Source: Paraburkholderia sp. BCC1884 (lineage in GTDB: Bacteria; Pseudomonadota; Gammaproteobacteria; Burkholderiales; Burkholderiaceae). Taken from it: 64,000 nt of DNA. The notes beneath the pieces were generated by a model, which was not told the DNA's origin, did no database searches, and saw only the letters and a program-made list of their open reading frames with translations. Location: positions 124,001 to 188,000 of the forward strand of contig NZ_CAAJGL010000123.1 of assembly GCF_900996225.1 (NCBI RefSeq), read 5' to 3'. The position numbers and the translations under genes were made by a program. Of the stretch, positions 27,442 to 36,745 are shown piece by piece. Within the stretch, counting starts at the first letter, position 1. Every line of letters starts with the position of its first letter.

Positions 27442-27852
27442 CGTTTTCCCTCGCGCTTATACAGTGGAGATGCGCCGCAGCAGACGACCGGTGCACATCG
27501 TTTACGTCGCGGGCTGTCAATTGGGGTGGCCGATCGGCTAGCTGTCTGAAGCCCCGGAGCAGATAATGACTTCAAAGTCATTAGTTCGCAAGTCCTGCTT
27601 TCGGGTGACGGCAGCGGATGAGTGACCAGGGTAGCGTCGAGATGCGGCCATTGAGACTGCATCGACCGATGAACCGACAGCGAGCGATGTTCACCTGCGG
27701 CAGAGGGACAACGAGCAGGCAGGGCGACGGGCTATCATGACGTGAGTGAAGGAAGAGCCTACGCAAGGACGGTGAACAGCAACCGGCCAGGACCGGTTCT
27801 CAGGCTAGCCCATACCTCCATGCGCGGCAATTTATGGATTGCAGAAGAAAGA
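27442..27852. promoter_or_regulatory. divergent promoter region of efflux operon and TetR gene
   Basis: About 410 bases between the HlyD-like start and the TetR start. It contains the 20-bp palindrome at 27564-27583. Short open frames in it are not supported as genes. Confidence 0.55.
27564..27583. promoter_or_regulatory. predicted TetR operator
   Basis: Perfect palindrome TAATGACTT-CA-AAGTCATTA. Its size and its position between a TetR gene and the divergent efflux operon match the usual autoregulatory operator of such repressors. Confidence 0.65.
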
Positions 27853-28578
27853 ATGAAACATACCGAAGCCACTGCAAAGGAATCAGGAGAACCTCGCCGC
27901 TCCGCTACCGAACCGGACAAACGCCGGCGGCGCAAGGATGCGCGACCCGGTGAAATCATCGATGTCGCGCTTTCCTGCTTTCTCGAGGCAGGCTACGAGG
28001 CAACCAGACTGGATGACGTTGCGCGCCGCGCTGGTGTCGCCAAGGGCACCGTCTATCTGTACTTCGAAACCAAGGAGCGGCTGTTTCGCGCTGTCGTCCA
28101 GCAGGTGACTGCGACGAACGTGCGACAGTTGAGTGAGACGATTCACCAGTTCGATCGCTCATTTGCCGAATTCGTACCGCTTTTTCTTTCCCAGGCAGCC
28201 ACGTCGATTGGAAACAGTCTTAGCCCGGGTATCGCAGCGCTGATTCTCAGGGAAAGCGAACGCTTCCCAGACCTTGGGCGTATCTGGGTCGAAGAGGTCG
28301 TGGCACCCTTGTTCGAAGCTCTGCAGGCGCTTATTGAACGCTCGCAAAAGAAGGGCGAAGTCCGTGACGGCGACCCTCGTGTTCATGTGTTCTCTCTGAT
28401 CGGCCCGATGTTTGCCGCAATCCTGTCTCGCCAGGTCCTGGCACCGCTGGGTTTCGAACCGGTGGATCTGGTAACGCTAGCCGACCAACATGCGAGGACA
28501 GTGCTTGCAGGTCTCTGTCCGTCGGCGCGGCAGGTTCAACCGTTCGTCTCCGCACAGAGCGACGCCGAGGGAAATTGA
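27853..28578 (+). CDS. TetR/AcrR-family repressor of the efflux operon
   Basis: A 241-residue regulator. The DNA-binding helix-turn-helix is in the N-terminal 75 residues (VALSCFLEAGYEATRLDDVARRAGVAKGTVYLYFETKE, shown by its core AGVAKGTVYLYF). The ligand domain resembles the CecR/YbiH-like group that controls ybhG-type exporters. A basic KRRRRKD stretch precedes the HTH. The ATG at 27853 has AGAAGAAAG upstream; in-frame starts up to 37 codons earlier are possible. It likely represses the divergent operon (inference). Confidence 0.88.
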   Translation: MKHTEATAKESGEPRRSATEPDKRRRRKDARPGEIIDVALSCFLEAGYEATRLDDVARRAGVAKGTVYLYFETKERLFRAVVQQVTATNVRQLSETIHQFDRSFAEFVPLFLSQAATSIGNSLSPGIAALILRESERFPDLGRIWVEEVVAPLFEALQALIERSQKKGEVRDGDPRVHVFSLIGPMFAAILSRQVLAPLGFEPVDLVTLADQHARTVLAGLCPSARQVQPFVSAQSDAEGN

Positions 28579-28762
28579 CCGTATTCCCGGCGGATTGTCG
28601 CTAGCAACGGTCTCTCCCTGACCGCATTTCAAGCGTGGCCGCTTGCGAAGTCGAAACGAATACATGCATTCGGTACCCTCTGCGAATTGGGAACGGTCGT
28701 TGCTGTGAGTCTCGTCAATGGCTGTCCGCTACAGCCCGCCCTGCTGCCAATAAGGTGAACGC

Positions 28763-29569
28763 ATGAGACTTCGCGTGGGTTACGAGTTGGTATTCGCATG
28801 TCCCCAAGCGACGCCAATGCTGCTGATGCTGAATACGCACCTTTCCCGTGCTCAGGACATGCTGGTCCCGGACAACGTCAACACCTATCCCTGGACGCCG
28901 CTGCGGCAATATCGGGACTCTTTTGGCAATCTCTGCACGCGTCTGGTCGCGCCGCCAGGCGAGTTGACGTTGTCGGCGTGCGGAGTGTTCGAGGTACCTC
29001 CGCACCATGAGCTACCTGGTTCGAACGGCTATCAGCACGCAATCGAGCAGCTGCCCGATGAATCTTTGATGTTCCTGCTTGGCAGCCGTTATTGCGAAAC
29101 AGATTTGCTATCCGATTTCGCATGGCGGACATTCGACCACACGCCGCCCGGCCGGGATCGGGTACAGGCAATCTGCGACTTTGTACATCGCCACGTTCGC
29201 TTCGACTACAACTGCGCGCGGCCGACCAGAACGGCATGGCAAACATGGCAGGACGGCGTGGGCGTATGCCGGGATTACGCGCATCTCGCGGTGGCGTTAT
29301 GCCGTGCGATGAATATTCCCGCGCGATATTGCACAGGCTACATCAGCGATGTAGGCCTCCCTCCGCCCTACGCTCCGATGGATTTCTGTGCATGGTTTGA
29401 AGCTTTTTTAGGCGACCATTGGGAGACCTTCGACCCACGGAATAATGCTCCGCGCACCGGCCGCATTCTGATGGCGCGGGGACGCGACGCGGCCGATGTC
29501 GCGATAAGCAATACCTTTGGATCGTCGTTGCTAACCCGGTTCCTGGTGGTCTGTGAACCCGATAGCTGA
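28763..29569 (+). CDS. transglutaminase-like (papain-fold) family protein
   Basis: A 268-residue protein with a transglutaminase core. The cysteine motif GVGVCRDYAH, RYCTGY, and the Asp of ETFDPRNN are present. The position normally holding the catalytic histidine before AWFE reads Cys (DFCAWFEAF), so classical triad chemistry is doubtful. The C-terminal GRDAADVAISNTFG is characteristic of a bacterial subfamily. No signal peptide is seen. The function is unknown; peptidase or amide-related activity is the broad family expectation. Confidence 0.85.
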   Translation: MRLRVGYELVFACPQATPMLLMLNTHLSRAQDMLVPDNVNTYPWTPLRQYRDSFGNLCTRLVAPPGELTLSACGVFEVPPHHELPGSNGYQHAIEQLPDESLMFLLGSRYCETDLLSDFAWRTFDHTPPGRDRVQAICDFVHRHVRFDYNCARPTRTAWQTWQDGVGVCRDYAHLAVALCRAMNIPARYCTGYISDVGLPPPYAPMDFCAWFEAFLGDHWETFDPRNNAPRTGRILMARGRDAADVAISNTFGSSLLTRFLVVCEPDS

Positions 29570-29636
29570 TCAATTGGCAGATTGAAGAGCAGTCGGCATG
29601 CTTCGACCATGCACATCAAGTTCGTTGACGCGGCCG

Positions 29637-29879
29637 CTAAGCCTGCCCGGCCGTGTATTCATCAATGACCAATTGCAGGTCTGCCGGAGTCGGACAGGTT
29701 CCCCAGTTGCTTTGGCTTGCAACGCTGGCAATCGCAAACCACGAATTCGGCGGGAACCACACCGCTCCCACATCCTTGCCGAACAGAATGCGAAGACGCC
29801 CCGTCACCGCATCGAACTCGGCCGTTATTTTTCGCCCATCCAATAGAGCGTCCGCCCTGACATATCTGTCTTTAAACAT
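29637..29879 (-). CDS. small hypothetical protein
   Basis: An 80-residue protein with no signal or transmembrane segment. It begins MFKDRYVRADALLDGR and ends ADLQLVIDEYTAGQA. The ATG at 29879 has GGGAGG at ideal spacing, which favours it over a longer frame whose extra residues look random. I do not recognise the family. It is convergent with the transglutaminase-like gene. Confidence 0.55.
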   Translation of the reverse strand: MFKDRYVRADALLDGRKITAEFDAVTGRLRILFGKDVGAVWFPPNSWFAIASVASQSNWGTCPTPADLQLVIDEYTAGQA

Positions 29880-30371
29880 GATGCCTCCCGGCGTGAGCCC
29901 GCTACGACAACACGCAGAGAGCGTGCCAATCCGAGCAATTGACCCCGCAACGCGCTTTTGTTCAGATTGCGTGACCAGATCTCCAGTTCGATGCGCCGCG
30001 ACGGATCTTTCTTGCACTGTCTCGGTGCTGAAATGACCGATAAGGCACTGCCGCCATGGAGCTCGCGTTTTTCACACTGACGGTGTTTTCGATCATCGCG
30101 ATGACCACGGACTGGTCGCAATTGAGCGCGCTTTTTCCACACTTTCTTCGTGGTGTACGATGATGCCCCGCGCGCCATGCCTCACCCAGATGTGCTTTCA
30201 ATTTGCTTAACGCCATTGGCTCATCTTCCGACCACGATTTTCGCGCCGCGTGCGGCGCTGCTGAATACGCTCACAGCCTCGCACGACGGCAAGTTCAGCA
30301 GTTCCAGCCTCGCATCGCAGAGTAGTCAGTCCGGACAGCGGCCGCGTCCGTGTCGAACTGACGGAGGTCCA
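29880..30371. other. divergent intergenic region, no supported gene
   Basis: About 490 bases between the small minus-strand gene and the TPR/ATP-grasp gene. A minus-strand open frame at 29962-30216 is not convincing. If the TPR gene starts upstream of 30372 this stretch is shorter. Confidence 0.35.
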
Positions 30372-31712
30372 TTGTCCATTGAAGAATCCCGCGCGCCGGC
30401 CAGACTCGATCCTGAGTTTTACCGTAGGCAGGCCGACGTCTGTCGCACGGCCGGCGACGAACTCGCCGCGCTGGCACATTTGATCGCAGCTCAAACGCTC
30501 GACGCTTCTGCCGAGCAACCGTCCGGCGCACAACCGCGCAATCTGTGCGACGTCGCCACAGGCTATTTCATGAAGGGCGACTACGAGACCGCTGCGCATT
30601 GGTACCGTCTCGTGCTCGATATCGCTCCCGATACTGCCGTCGCCTGGTTGAACCTGGCGGCAATCCACGCCGAACAGGACAACCCGCACGAAGCTGCGGC
30701 ATGCCGTGAACGCGCGTACAAGTCCCAGCGCGTATTCATCGAACAGACGGGCGGCGAAACGCGTCGCGTCCTGATTCTCTGTAGCGGCAGCGGCACCGGC
30801 AACGTGCCGTTCGCAGCCTTGCTACCCGGCACGGTCAATTGCCGCATCAAATACGCTATCGATTACGCCCTCGACGAAGAGGACGCCAACCTTCCGCCAT
30901 TCGATCTCGTGTTCAATGCGCTCGGCGATCCGGACATCGCGAAGCCGCTCGCCGGTCGCCTCGCGCGGTTCGAGTCGCGCACGTCGCGGCCCGTGCTCAA
31001 CCGCTCGGCCGTGGTGGCACGCACGCGACGGCATTGCCTGACCGAATTGCTGCATGGTTTGACCGATGTGGTAAGCGCGCGTTGTGTGCTCGGCAACAAG
31101 CCGACTGTCGCCGACGACCCGCTCGCGTTCCGCCTCGCCGGCAATGGACTGACGCTGCCGCTGTTGCTGCGGCCAGTCGCATCGCATGGCGGCGACGGCC
31201 TCGTGCGTTGCGAAGACATCGACACACTTAACGCGCATCTACGCGTAATGGACGGTTCGTATTACCTGAGCGCATTCCACGACACACGCGACGCGGACGG
31301 GTTTTATCGCAAGTACCGCATGATCTTTATAGACGGCGAGCCGTTTGCGTATCACCTCGCGATCTCGTCACACTGGATGGTCCACTACTACTCGGCGAAT
31401 ATGGAGGCGTACGCATGGAAGCTCGATGAAGAGCGTCGGTTTCTCGCCGATCCGCGTGGCACGATCGGCGACCGCGCATTACGTGCGATCGCGAACATCG
31501 GCGAACGACTAGCGCTCGATTACGCCGGCATCGACTTCACGATCCTGCAGGACGGCAGAGTGTTCGTCTTCGAAGCCAATGCAACGATGCTGGTGCATTA
31601 CGAACGTGACGACGGCCCATTGAAGCACAAGAACGATCACGTACAACGCATCGTGGCAGCTTTCGAACAGATGATGATTCGCCGAACTGCCTCTCGTGCC
31701 AGGCTCCCGTAA
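30372..31712 (+). CDS. TPR and ATP-grasp-like fusion protein
   Basis: A 446-residue protein (TTG start with GGAGG four bases upstream; in-frame ATGs up to 74 codons earlier are possible). Residues about 57-122 resemble tetratricopeptide repeats (YFMKGDYETAAHWYRLVLDIAPDT). The rest resembles an ATP-grasp ligase: LLRPVASHGGDGLV for the nucleotide lysine/glycine loop region and FEANAT as the E-x-N metal site near the C-terminus. ATP-grasp enzymes join a carboxylate to an amine. No substrate or partner is evident. It stands alone. Confidence 0.75.
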   Translation: MSIEESRAPARLDPEFYRRQADVCRTAGDELAALAHLIAAQTLDASAEQPSGAQPRNLCDVATGYFMKGDYETAAHWYRLVLDIAPDTAVAWLNLAAIHAEQDNPHEAAACRERAYKSQRVFIEQTGGETRRVLILCSGSGTGNVPFAALLPGTVNCRIKYAIDYALDEEDANLPPFDLVFNALGDPDIAKPLAGRLARFESRTSRPVLNRSAVVARTRRHCLTELLHGLTDVVSARCVLGNKPTVADDPLAFRLAGNGLTLPLLLRPVASHGGDGLVRCEDIDTLNAHLRVMDGSYYLSAFHDTRDADGFYRKYRMIFIDGEPFAYHLAISSHWMVHYYSANMEAYAWKLDEERRFLADPRGTIGDRALRAIANIGERLALDYAGIDFTILQDGRVFVFEANATMLVHYERDDGPLKHKNDHVQRIVAAFEQMMIRRTASRARLP

Positions 31713-31864
31713 CTTATTCAGTCGCAGAGAGTCGGCATGATCGGGCATCGCACCGGCTCGGTGATGTCACCGCGTACGGCAACAACACTGAAGTCACTGA
31801 TCGCGGGCGAGCTTGCTTCTGCAGTCGCGTCCCGACCGTATGACGGCCGGTAAACGCGTGCGCC

Positions 31865-32689
31865 TCAGATCGGCTTATCGCTCGCTGGCGTGGCGAAACG
31901 GATAGCCGTCTTTTCGCCATCCTTCTGGAAGTCGCTATACGACCAATCCATTTTCGCAGTCGATGTCGCGAGAGAACGGCTCAATCCGACGCCGTATTCG
32001 GTCAAATACGTACGCCGCGTCTTGTTCTGGATGATGCCGTCACGGGTGTCCTGGCAGTCGAGGTCGATTGCCCTGCCCGTCAGCCCGGCGCTCATCTGCG
32101 AAGCCGGATAGTAGCGTCCCGTGTGACAACTCGACACGGTAGTGCGGAAATTGACGAGCTGAACCGTCGTGCCGATCTTGAACGTCGTCGTGTACGTTGT
32201 ATCTTCTTTGGGTGCATCGAACGCGAACTGGTTGTTATCGCTGTCATGCACGATGAACGGAATGAGCGCGGTCGTCTGTGAATACGAGGCCGTCTCCTGC
32301 TTCAGGCTGTACATGTTGAGGTACGACAGGCTGAACGTCGCGCCGCTCGGTACATCGTTAGCCGATGTCTCGAACACCTGCTGGACCAGACCCGTATCCT
32401 GTGCATTAATAAGCGTGGCTTTGAAATCGCTCTTTATTGCAACAGCGCCAACGTGCCCTGTCAGCGTGCCTGACATTGTCAGCATCTTGAACGGTAGCGT
32501 GTGCGCCCCTGCAGCGGGCAGTTTGTCGCGCACCCCGGCCGGCAGTGACTCGATGGTGAAGTGGGTGGCGAGATAGCCCGGCTTGTCGCGTGCCATGTCT
32601 TTCACTGACACGAACTGCACGCACCCGGACAACAGTCCGATGGATGCCAAAGACACGCCGGTCAGCGCGCTGGTCTTCTTGATCTGCAT
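31865..32689 (-). CDS. predicted lipoprotein, unknown function
   Basis: A 274-residue protein with a lipoprotein signal peptide ending in LLSGC (Cys23). The mature region is beta-rich and polar with no recognised domain. Three cysteines besides the lipid-modified one are visible (SSCHTG, LDCQD), allowing a disulfide. GAGAGAGC precedes the ATG. No operon partner is close. Confidence 0.7.
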   Translation of the reverse strand: MQIKKTSALTGVSLASIGLLSGCVQFVSVKDMARDKPGYLATHFTIESLPAGVRDKLPAAGAHTLPFKMLTMSGTLTGHVGAVAIKSDFKATLINAQDTGLVQQVFETSANDVPSGATFSLSYLNMYSLKQETASYSQTTALIPFIVHDSDNNQFAFDAPKEDTTYTTTFKIGTTVQLVNFRTTVSSCHTGRYYPASQMSAGLTGRAIDLDCQDTRDGIIQNKTRRTYLTEYGVGLSRSLATSTAKMDWSYSDFQKDGEKTAIRFATPASDKPI

Positions 32690-33103
32690 GCTCTCTCAGT
32701 CCCCTATCGACTTGCCGCATCCCTGCTGTTCGTGCGCGCCGGTTAGCGCGCTGCGACATGGGCGGCTCGATCTGCATATCGGCACCTGGCAATGAATCTT
32801 TAGGGTGATATCGACGGTGGCGGGACGGCAGCCCCCTTAGCTGTCCGTTACCTATCGGAGTGGACGTGACTGCTAGCTGCCTCGCAGCATCTGAGGTGCG
32901 CTTGATCAACCAGTCGGGAGAACCATCGCCAGAGATCAGCGTCGACCCAGCTTGGGTGGAAAGCTAGCAAGTCCGTGTATGGATAGGCCCATGTACTCAC
33001 GTTGCCAACGATCCGCCGGCAAGGTCGACCGGCAAAAAAGACCCTCTGGTCGCCGTGTCAGTCAGCGCGAAAATCGCCTGCCGAACGAATCAGCTCGAAC
33101 CGA
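32690..33103. other. intergenic, no gene seen
   Basis: About 414 bases between two minus-strand genes. No supported coding frame or clear repeat was found; it should hold the lipoprotein promoter. Confidence 0.4.
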
Positions 33104-34087
33104 TCAATAAGTTAAGCCCAAACTGACCGTCCACCCCTCGACGTGTGGACCAAATAGATAAGCAGCGCCAACGCGTAAGCGCTTCGACTGTGGGTTGTCC
33201 CGCGCGAAGGGAAGTTCGAACCCAGCCCCAATGTTCGCGATCGTTGAAAAGCCCAGCGCGTCATGATTCGGACCGAAGAATCCGCCATATCCAGCATTAA
33301 CGACGTAGCTTAATGGGCGAGACAATAACTGAATGCCTGCTGGTCCAACGTAAGTCGACTGGATCGACCATGCACCTGCCGTCTCCCTGAATCGCAGTAT
33401 GGGATCCGATTCATCAAAGCTGGAAAGCCAGGACCATGCAATATGACCGCGAATAGTCAGCGTCTGTGCCGACGCGATGCTCGTGGTCCATTCGAGCGCG
33501 GCATTCGGGGTGATCACGAACGCGTTTTCGTGCCAGTTGAACAAGGGACCGTCTGCAGCAGGCTTAAGGCTGCTGGCGACGCCCGCATAAGAAGCGTCGT
33601 TGAGCAGTCTGACAACGCTGAAGTCCAGTGCTGGCTCGAATGTGAATCCATAGCCCAGCCTGCTTTTCAGGACGAGGCCGCCCGTCGCGCTGAAGGCCGA
33701 CCATTTGCTCGAGATACTGCCCATCGAGCCGTCCGGCACAGTAATGGGCAAATCGTCCTTCTCACGAAAATAACCTGCTGACACGCGCCAATCGACGCTA
33801 TCCCGGTCCGAAAACTTAAACAAGCTGCCCTCGTAGGGAATGCGGGTAACTGTGAAGGATTGAGGAACGGCACCGTCCGAAACCCGCAGATGCGCGGAGC
33901 TGATGTCCGGCGTCGCGGTCAGGTTCACAATCTGCGAATAACCAGATCCGAGACTCGCTGCACCGATAATGTCGCGGCTAGACTGTGCGAGTGCAAGTTG
34001 AGTGCCTGTGGCGGCTATAAAAACAAAGAGAAACTGCGTCATGCGGGCTAGCACCATCACACCGTGGTTTCGTGGCCAGCATTGCAT
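33104..34087 (-). CDS. predicted outer-membrane beta-barrel protein
   Basis: A 327-residue exported protein. A signal peptide with core FLFVFIAATG and cleavage after ALA is visible near residues 15-35. The mature part alternates polar and hydrophobic residues, rich in Gly, Ser and aromatic residues, and ends in LGLTY, a C-terminal aromatic typical of beta-barrels. It resembles solitary autotransporter-barrel proteins. The ATG at 34087 has GGAGG seven bases upstream; earlier in-frame starts lack that. The function is unknown. Confidence 0.65.
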   Translation of the reverse strand: MQCWPRNHGVMVLARMTQFLFVFIAATGTQLALAQSSRDIIGAASLGSGYSQIVNLTATPDISSAHLRVSDGAVPQSFTVTRIPYEGSLFKFSDRDSVDWRVSAGYFREKDDLPITVPDGSMGSISSKWSAFSATGGLVLKSRLGYGFTFEPALDFSVVRLLNDASYAGVASSLKPAADGPLFNWHENAFVITPNAALEWTTSIASAQTLTIRGHIAWSWLSSFDESDPILRFRETAGAWSIQSTYVGPAGIQLLSRPLSYVVNAGYGGFFGPNHDALGFSTIANIGAGFELPFARDNPQSKRLRVGAAYLFGPHVEGWTVSLGLTY

Positions 34088-34474
34088 GTGGGTGCCTCCA
34101 TCCGGCGAGCAGATACGCGCGAAGAGGTCAATGTAACGCAGGTAAGCAAGCTCGACGACTTTTATGGGGGTGGTGGCGATCAACGGGCCTGGAAAGGCAG
34201 CGCCGCGAGCTGCGAGAGATTAGGCCGATGTCAAGGTTACGGTGAATCAGACCGGCCATCGGTCAAGGTTACGGATTGCTGACGGTGGGCGGCGGCAATT
34301 GACAGTCCGAAAGAAGATGGCGTGTTGCGTCCGAAGAGATGTAGGCATTCCAGGTCTGGCAGCGCATTCAGAACCCTACATTTGTGTGTATATGTCTCGC
34401 CGGCGCCCTGCTATTCTGATTGAATTGCACGCTGCCCTATCCGCGGACGGCGAATTTCCTGATCGAGCGTCGTC
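34088..34474. promoter_or_regulatory. divergent region with 13-bp direct repeats
   Basis: About 387 bases between the barrel protein and the hybrid kinase genes. GTCAAGGTTACGG occurs twice, at 34229-34241 and 34261-34273, with starts 32 bases apart (about three helical turns), suggesting tandem binding of a regulator on one DNA face. No gene is supported here. Confidence 0.45.
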
Positions 34475-36337
34475 ATGAGATCGTCAGGCCTCAGGGTGCG
34501 CAGGTTCAACTCGGCGGCTCAGGAGCGCGCATTCCTGCGGGACTACGCGCGACGGTTCTCCGGACAGCGCAAGCTTGCCATCGCAATCTTCACGGCGCTG
34601 TGGGTCGTATTTTCCATCCGCGACTTCGGCCGGTTAGGCGCGCTCGATCCCGCCCATCTGCACCACAACGAACTGATTCTCCTGAGAGTGGCCGGTACGA
34701 TCGGGATGACGATTCCCGTGCTGTTCTGGACCCCGCGCGCGCTCGATGAACGTTGGGCCGTCGGGCTGCTTAGCCTCTGGACGATCAGCTGCTGGTTCGC
34801 CACGTTGAGAATGTTGCAGTTCTATCCGGGCGACCTTGGCTGGCGGGAAGTCTATCCAGTACTGATGTTTTCCCTTTTCCTGATATTCATGGCCTTTCGG
34901 CTTCGGGTTATCACGGCGGCTTGGCTAATCGGGATTTGCGTCGTCAGTTATTTGATCATGCTTTATTTCAAACCCGTCGGCGGAAGTGTCGAACTGCGTG
35001 TGGAGTCAGTGACCGCGCACGCCACGATGCTACCGTTGATGTCTATCGTCGGCGTGCTGCTCAGTATCCCGCTGGAACGTGCCGCGAGGCGTGAATTCAT
35101 GGTCCGGCGCACCTTGCGCGCGGCCACGGCTCGCGTCGAAGCGGCGTCGCGCGCGGTCAACAAGCAGAACAGGCGCATGCAGGAGCTCGTCAAGGAGAAA
35201 GAGCGGTTCTTTTCATCGGCGTATCACGACATCCAGCAGCCTCTCGCCGCAATCAACCTTTTCATCCGCAGCGCCCGGACGAGGCTCGGTGCTGGATACG
35301 CCGTGGATCGCGAACTCGATGTCATCGAGGAGACCGCAGCCGACATCCTCGACATGTTCAAGGACATTCAGGATTACAGTGAGCTGGGCTCATATGTGCC
35401 TCGTGTCGTACCGGTCGATGTTCACGGACTCTTGGTCGAGGTTGTCGAGCAATACCGGGAGACGGCCCGGTTGCGTGGCATCGATCTAAGAATCGCGGGG
35501 CGGCGCAAGCGCCCACCGTCCATCGCGACCGACCGATCGCTCTACAAGCGCTCCGTATCGAATCTCGTATCGAACGCGATCAAGAACACGTCATCGGGCG
35601 GCGTCGTGCTTGGCTGGGTGCAACTGAACGAACGACTGCGCGTCGACGTATGGGACACCGGCATCGGCATTGCGCCCGCCCATCGGGACGCAATCTTCTC
35701 CGAGTACTACCAGATCAACAATCCGGGGCGCGACCGCTCGAAAGGGCTCGGGCTGGGGCTGTCGATCGTGCATCGTGCGATCCACATCCTGCCGGGACAC
35801 AGTATGAGTTTCGCCTCCGCGGAAGGGCGCGGATCGCGCTTTTCCCTCTACGCGGCGGTTTCGGCGTCGACTCCGACTGTCGGGGCAAGTGCTCCGGATG
35901 GCGACGCCTACATGCCCGATCTCACAGGCACGTTCATGCTCTTGTGCGACGATGAACCTACCGTCCTCGAAGGCCTGAGGCGTCTTTTCTCAAGCGCGGG
36001 TGCGCTCGTGCATGCCGCCGGGTCGATGGCCGGATTCGAAGCCATCCTTGCCGATGACAGCCGCATTCCCGATCTCATCGTCGCCGATATCCGTTTGGGT
36101 GAAGGAGCCACCGGCAAGGACGTTGCTGACCGAATCCGCCGTCATTTCGCATGGGCTGGCGTTATTCCCGTCGCATTTATCACCGGCGAACTGCTGTCCG
36201 ATCACATTCTTCGCGACTTCCCCGAACCGTTCGTGCTATTGCGCAAGTCCTCCGCCCCCAAAGACCTGCTATCGGAGATTAGCCGGTACATGAGCGCTCA
36301 TCGGAAAACGAATCTTAATCTTGCGAACGACCAGTGA
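34475..36337 (+). CDS. membrane hybrid sensor histidine kinase
   Basis: A 620-residue protein. About six transmembrane helices (residues 30-205) are followed by a coiled coil, an H-box FSSAYHDIQQPLAAI, an ATPase domain (NLVSNAIKNTSSGG, DTGIGI, GLGLGLSIV) and a C-terminal receiver domain (LLCDDEP, VADIRLGEG with phospho-Asp, and FVLLRKSSAP with the Lys). The DIQQPLAA variant H-box is typical of this membrane class. It probably partners the LuxR-type regulator 400 bases downstream. Confidence 0.92.
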   Translation: MRSSGLRVRRFNSAAQERAFLRDYARRFSGQRKLAIAIFTALWVVFSIRDFGRLGALDPAHLHHNELILLRVAGTIGMTIPVLFWTPRALDERWAVGLLSLWTISCWFATLRMLQFYPGDLGWREVYPVLMFSLFLIFMAFRLRVITAAWLIGICVVSYLIMLYFKPVGGSVELRVESVTAHATMLPLMSIVGVLLSIPLERAARREFMVRRTLRAATARVEAASRAVNKQNRRMQELVKEKERFFSSAYHDIQQPLAAINLFIRSARTRLGAGYAVDRELDVIEETAADILDMFKDIQDYSELGSYVPRVVPVDVHGLLVEVVEQYRETARLRGIDLRIAGRRKRPPSIATDRSLYKRSVSNLVSNAIKNTSSGGVVLGWVQLNERLRVDVWDTGIGIAPAHRDAIFSEYYQINNPGRDRSKGLGLGLSIVHRAIHILPGHSMSFASAEGRGSRFSLYAAVSASTPTVGASAPDGDAYMPDLTGTFMLLCDDEPTVLEGLRRLFSSAGALVHAAGSMAGFEAILADDSRIPDLIVADIRLGEGATGKDVADRIRRHFAWAGVIPVAFITGELLSDHILRDFPEPFVLLRKSSAPKDLLSEISRYMSAHRKTNLNLANDQ

Positions 36338-36745
36338 CCTGAAGCGCCCCGAGCGTAATGTGGTCAGCCGTTCGGGGTTGCTTCCTGAAAGGCGCGGTTG
36401 ATGAAATTCTCCGGCGAAGGCTCATTCGGCCGAGGCAGAACCCGTAGCGACGCAGCCTCGTAGCTGCAACGGCCAGCAATGTTGGGGCGACCGCTGTATT
36501 CCACTGCAATTCACTCGACTGATGAAACTGGCACAGTCGCCGCCGTTCGCAACGGTCCGATGGTCCCATTGCTACGCTTGATTCGTCTAATGATGGGCAA
36601 AAACCGCCACTTTCCAGGCGAGGCCATATAGCTCAACCGCCACTGTGTATGATCTGATCTGAAGACATCGGACGATCTTCCGATTTAGTCATATTCCGGT
36701 GTGTAATCGCAGCTCGGTTCGAAGACAGTTCTGGGAGACGATGGA
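36338..36745. other. intergenic, no gene seen
   Basis: About 408 bases between the hybrid kinase and the response regulator. No supported coding frame; presumably the regulator's own promoter. Confidence 0.4.

Noticed and set aside
29962..30216. Minus-strand 84-codon frame before the TPR/ATP-grasp gene
   Set aside because: Weak ribosome site and composition unlike a folded protein.
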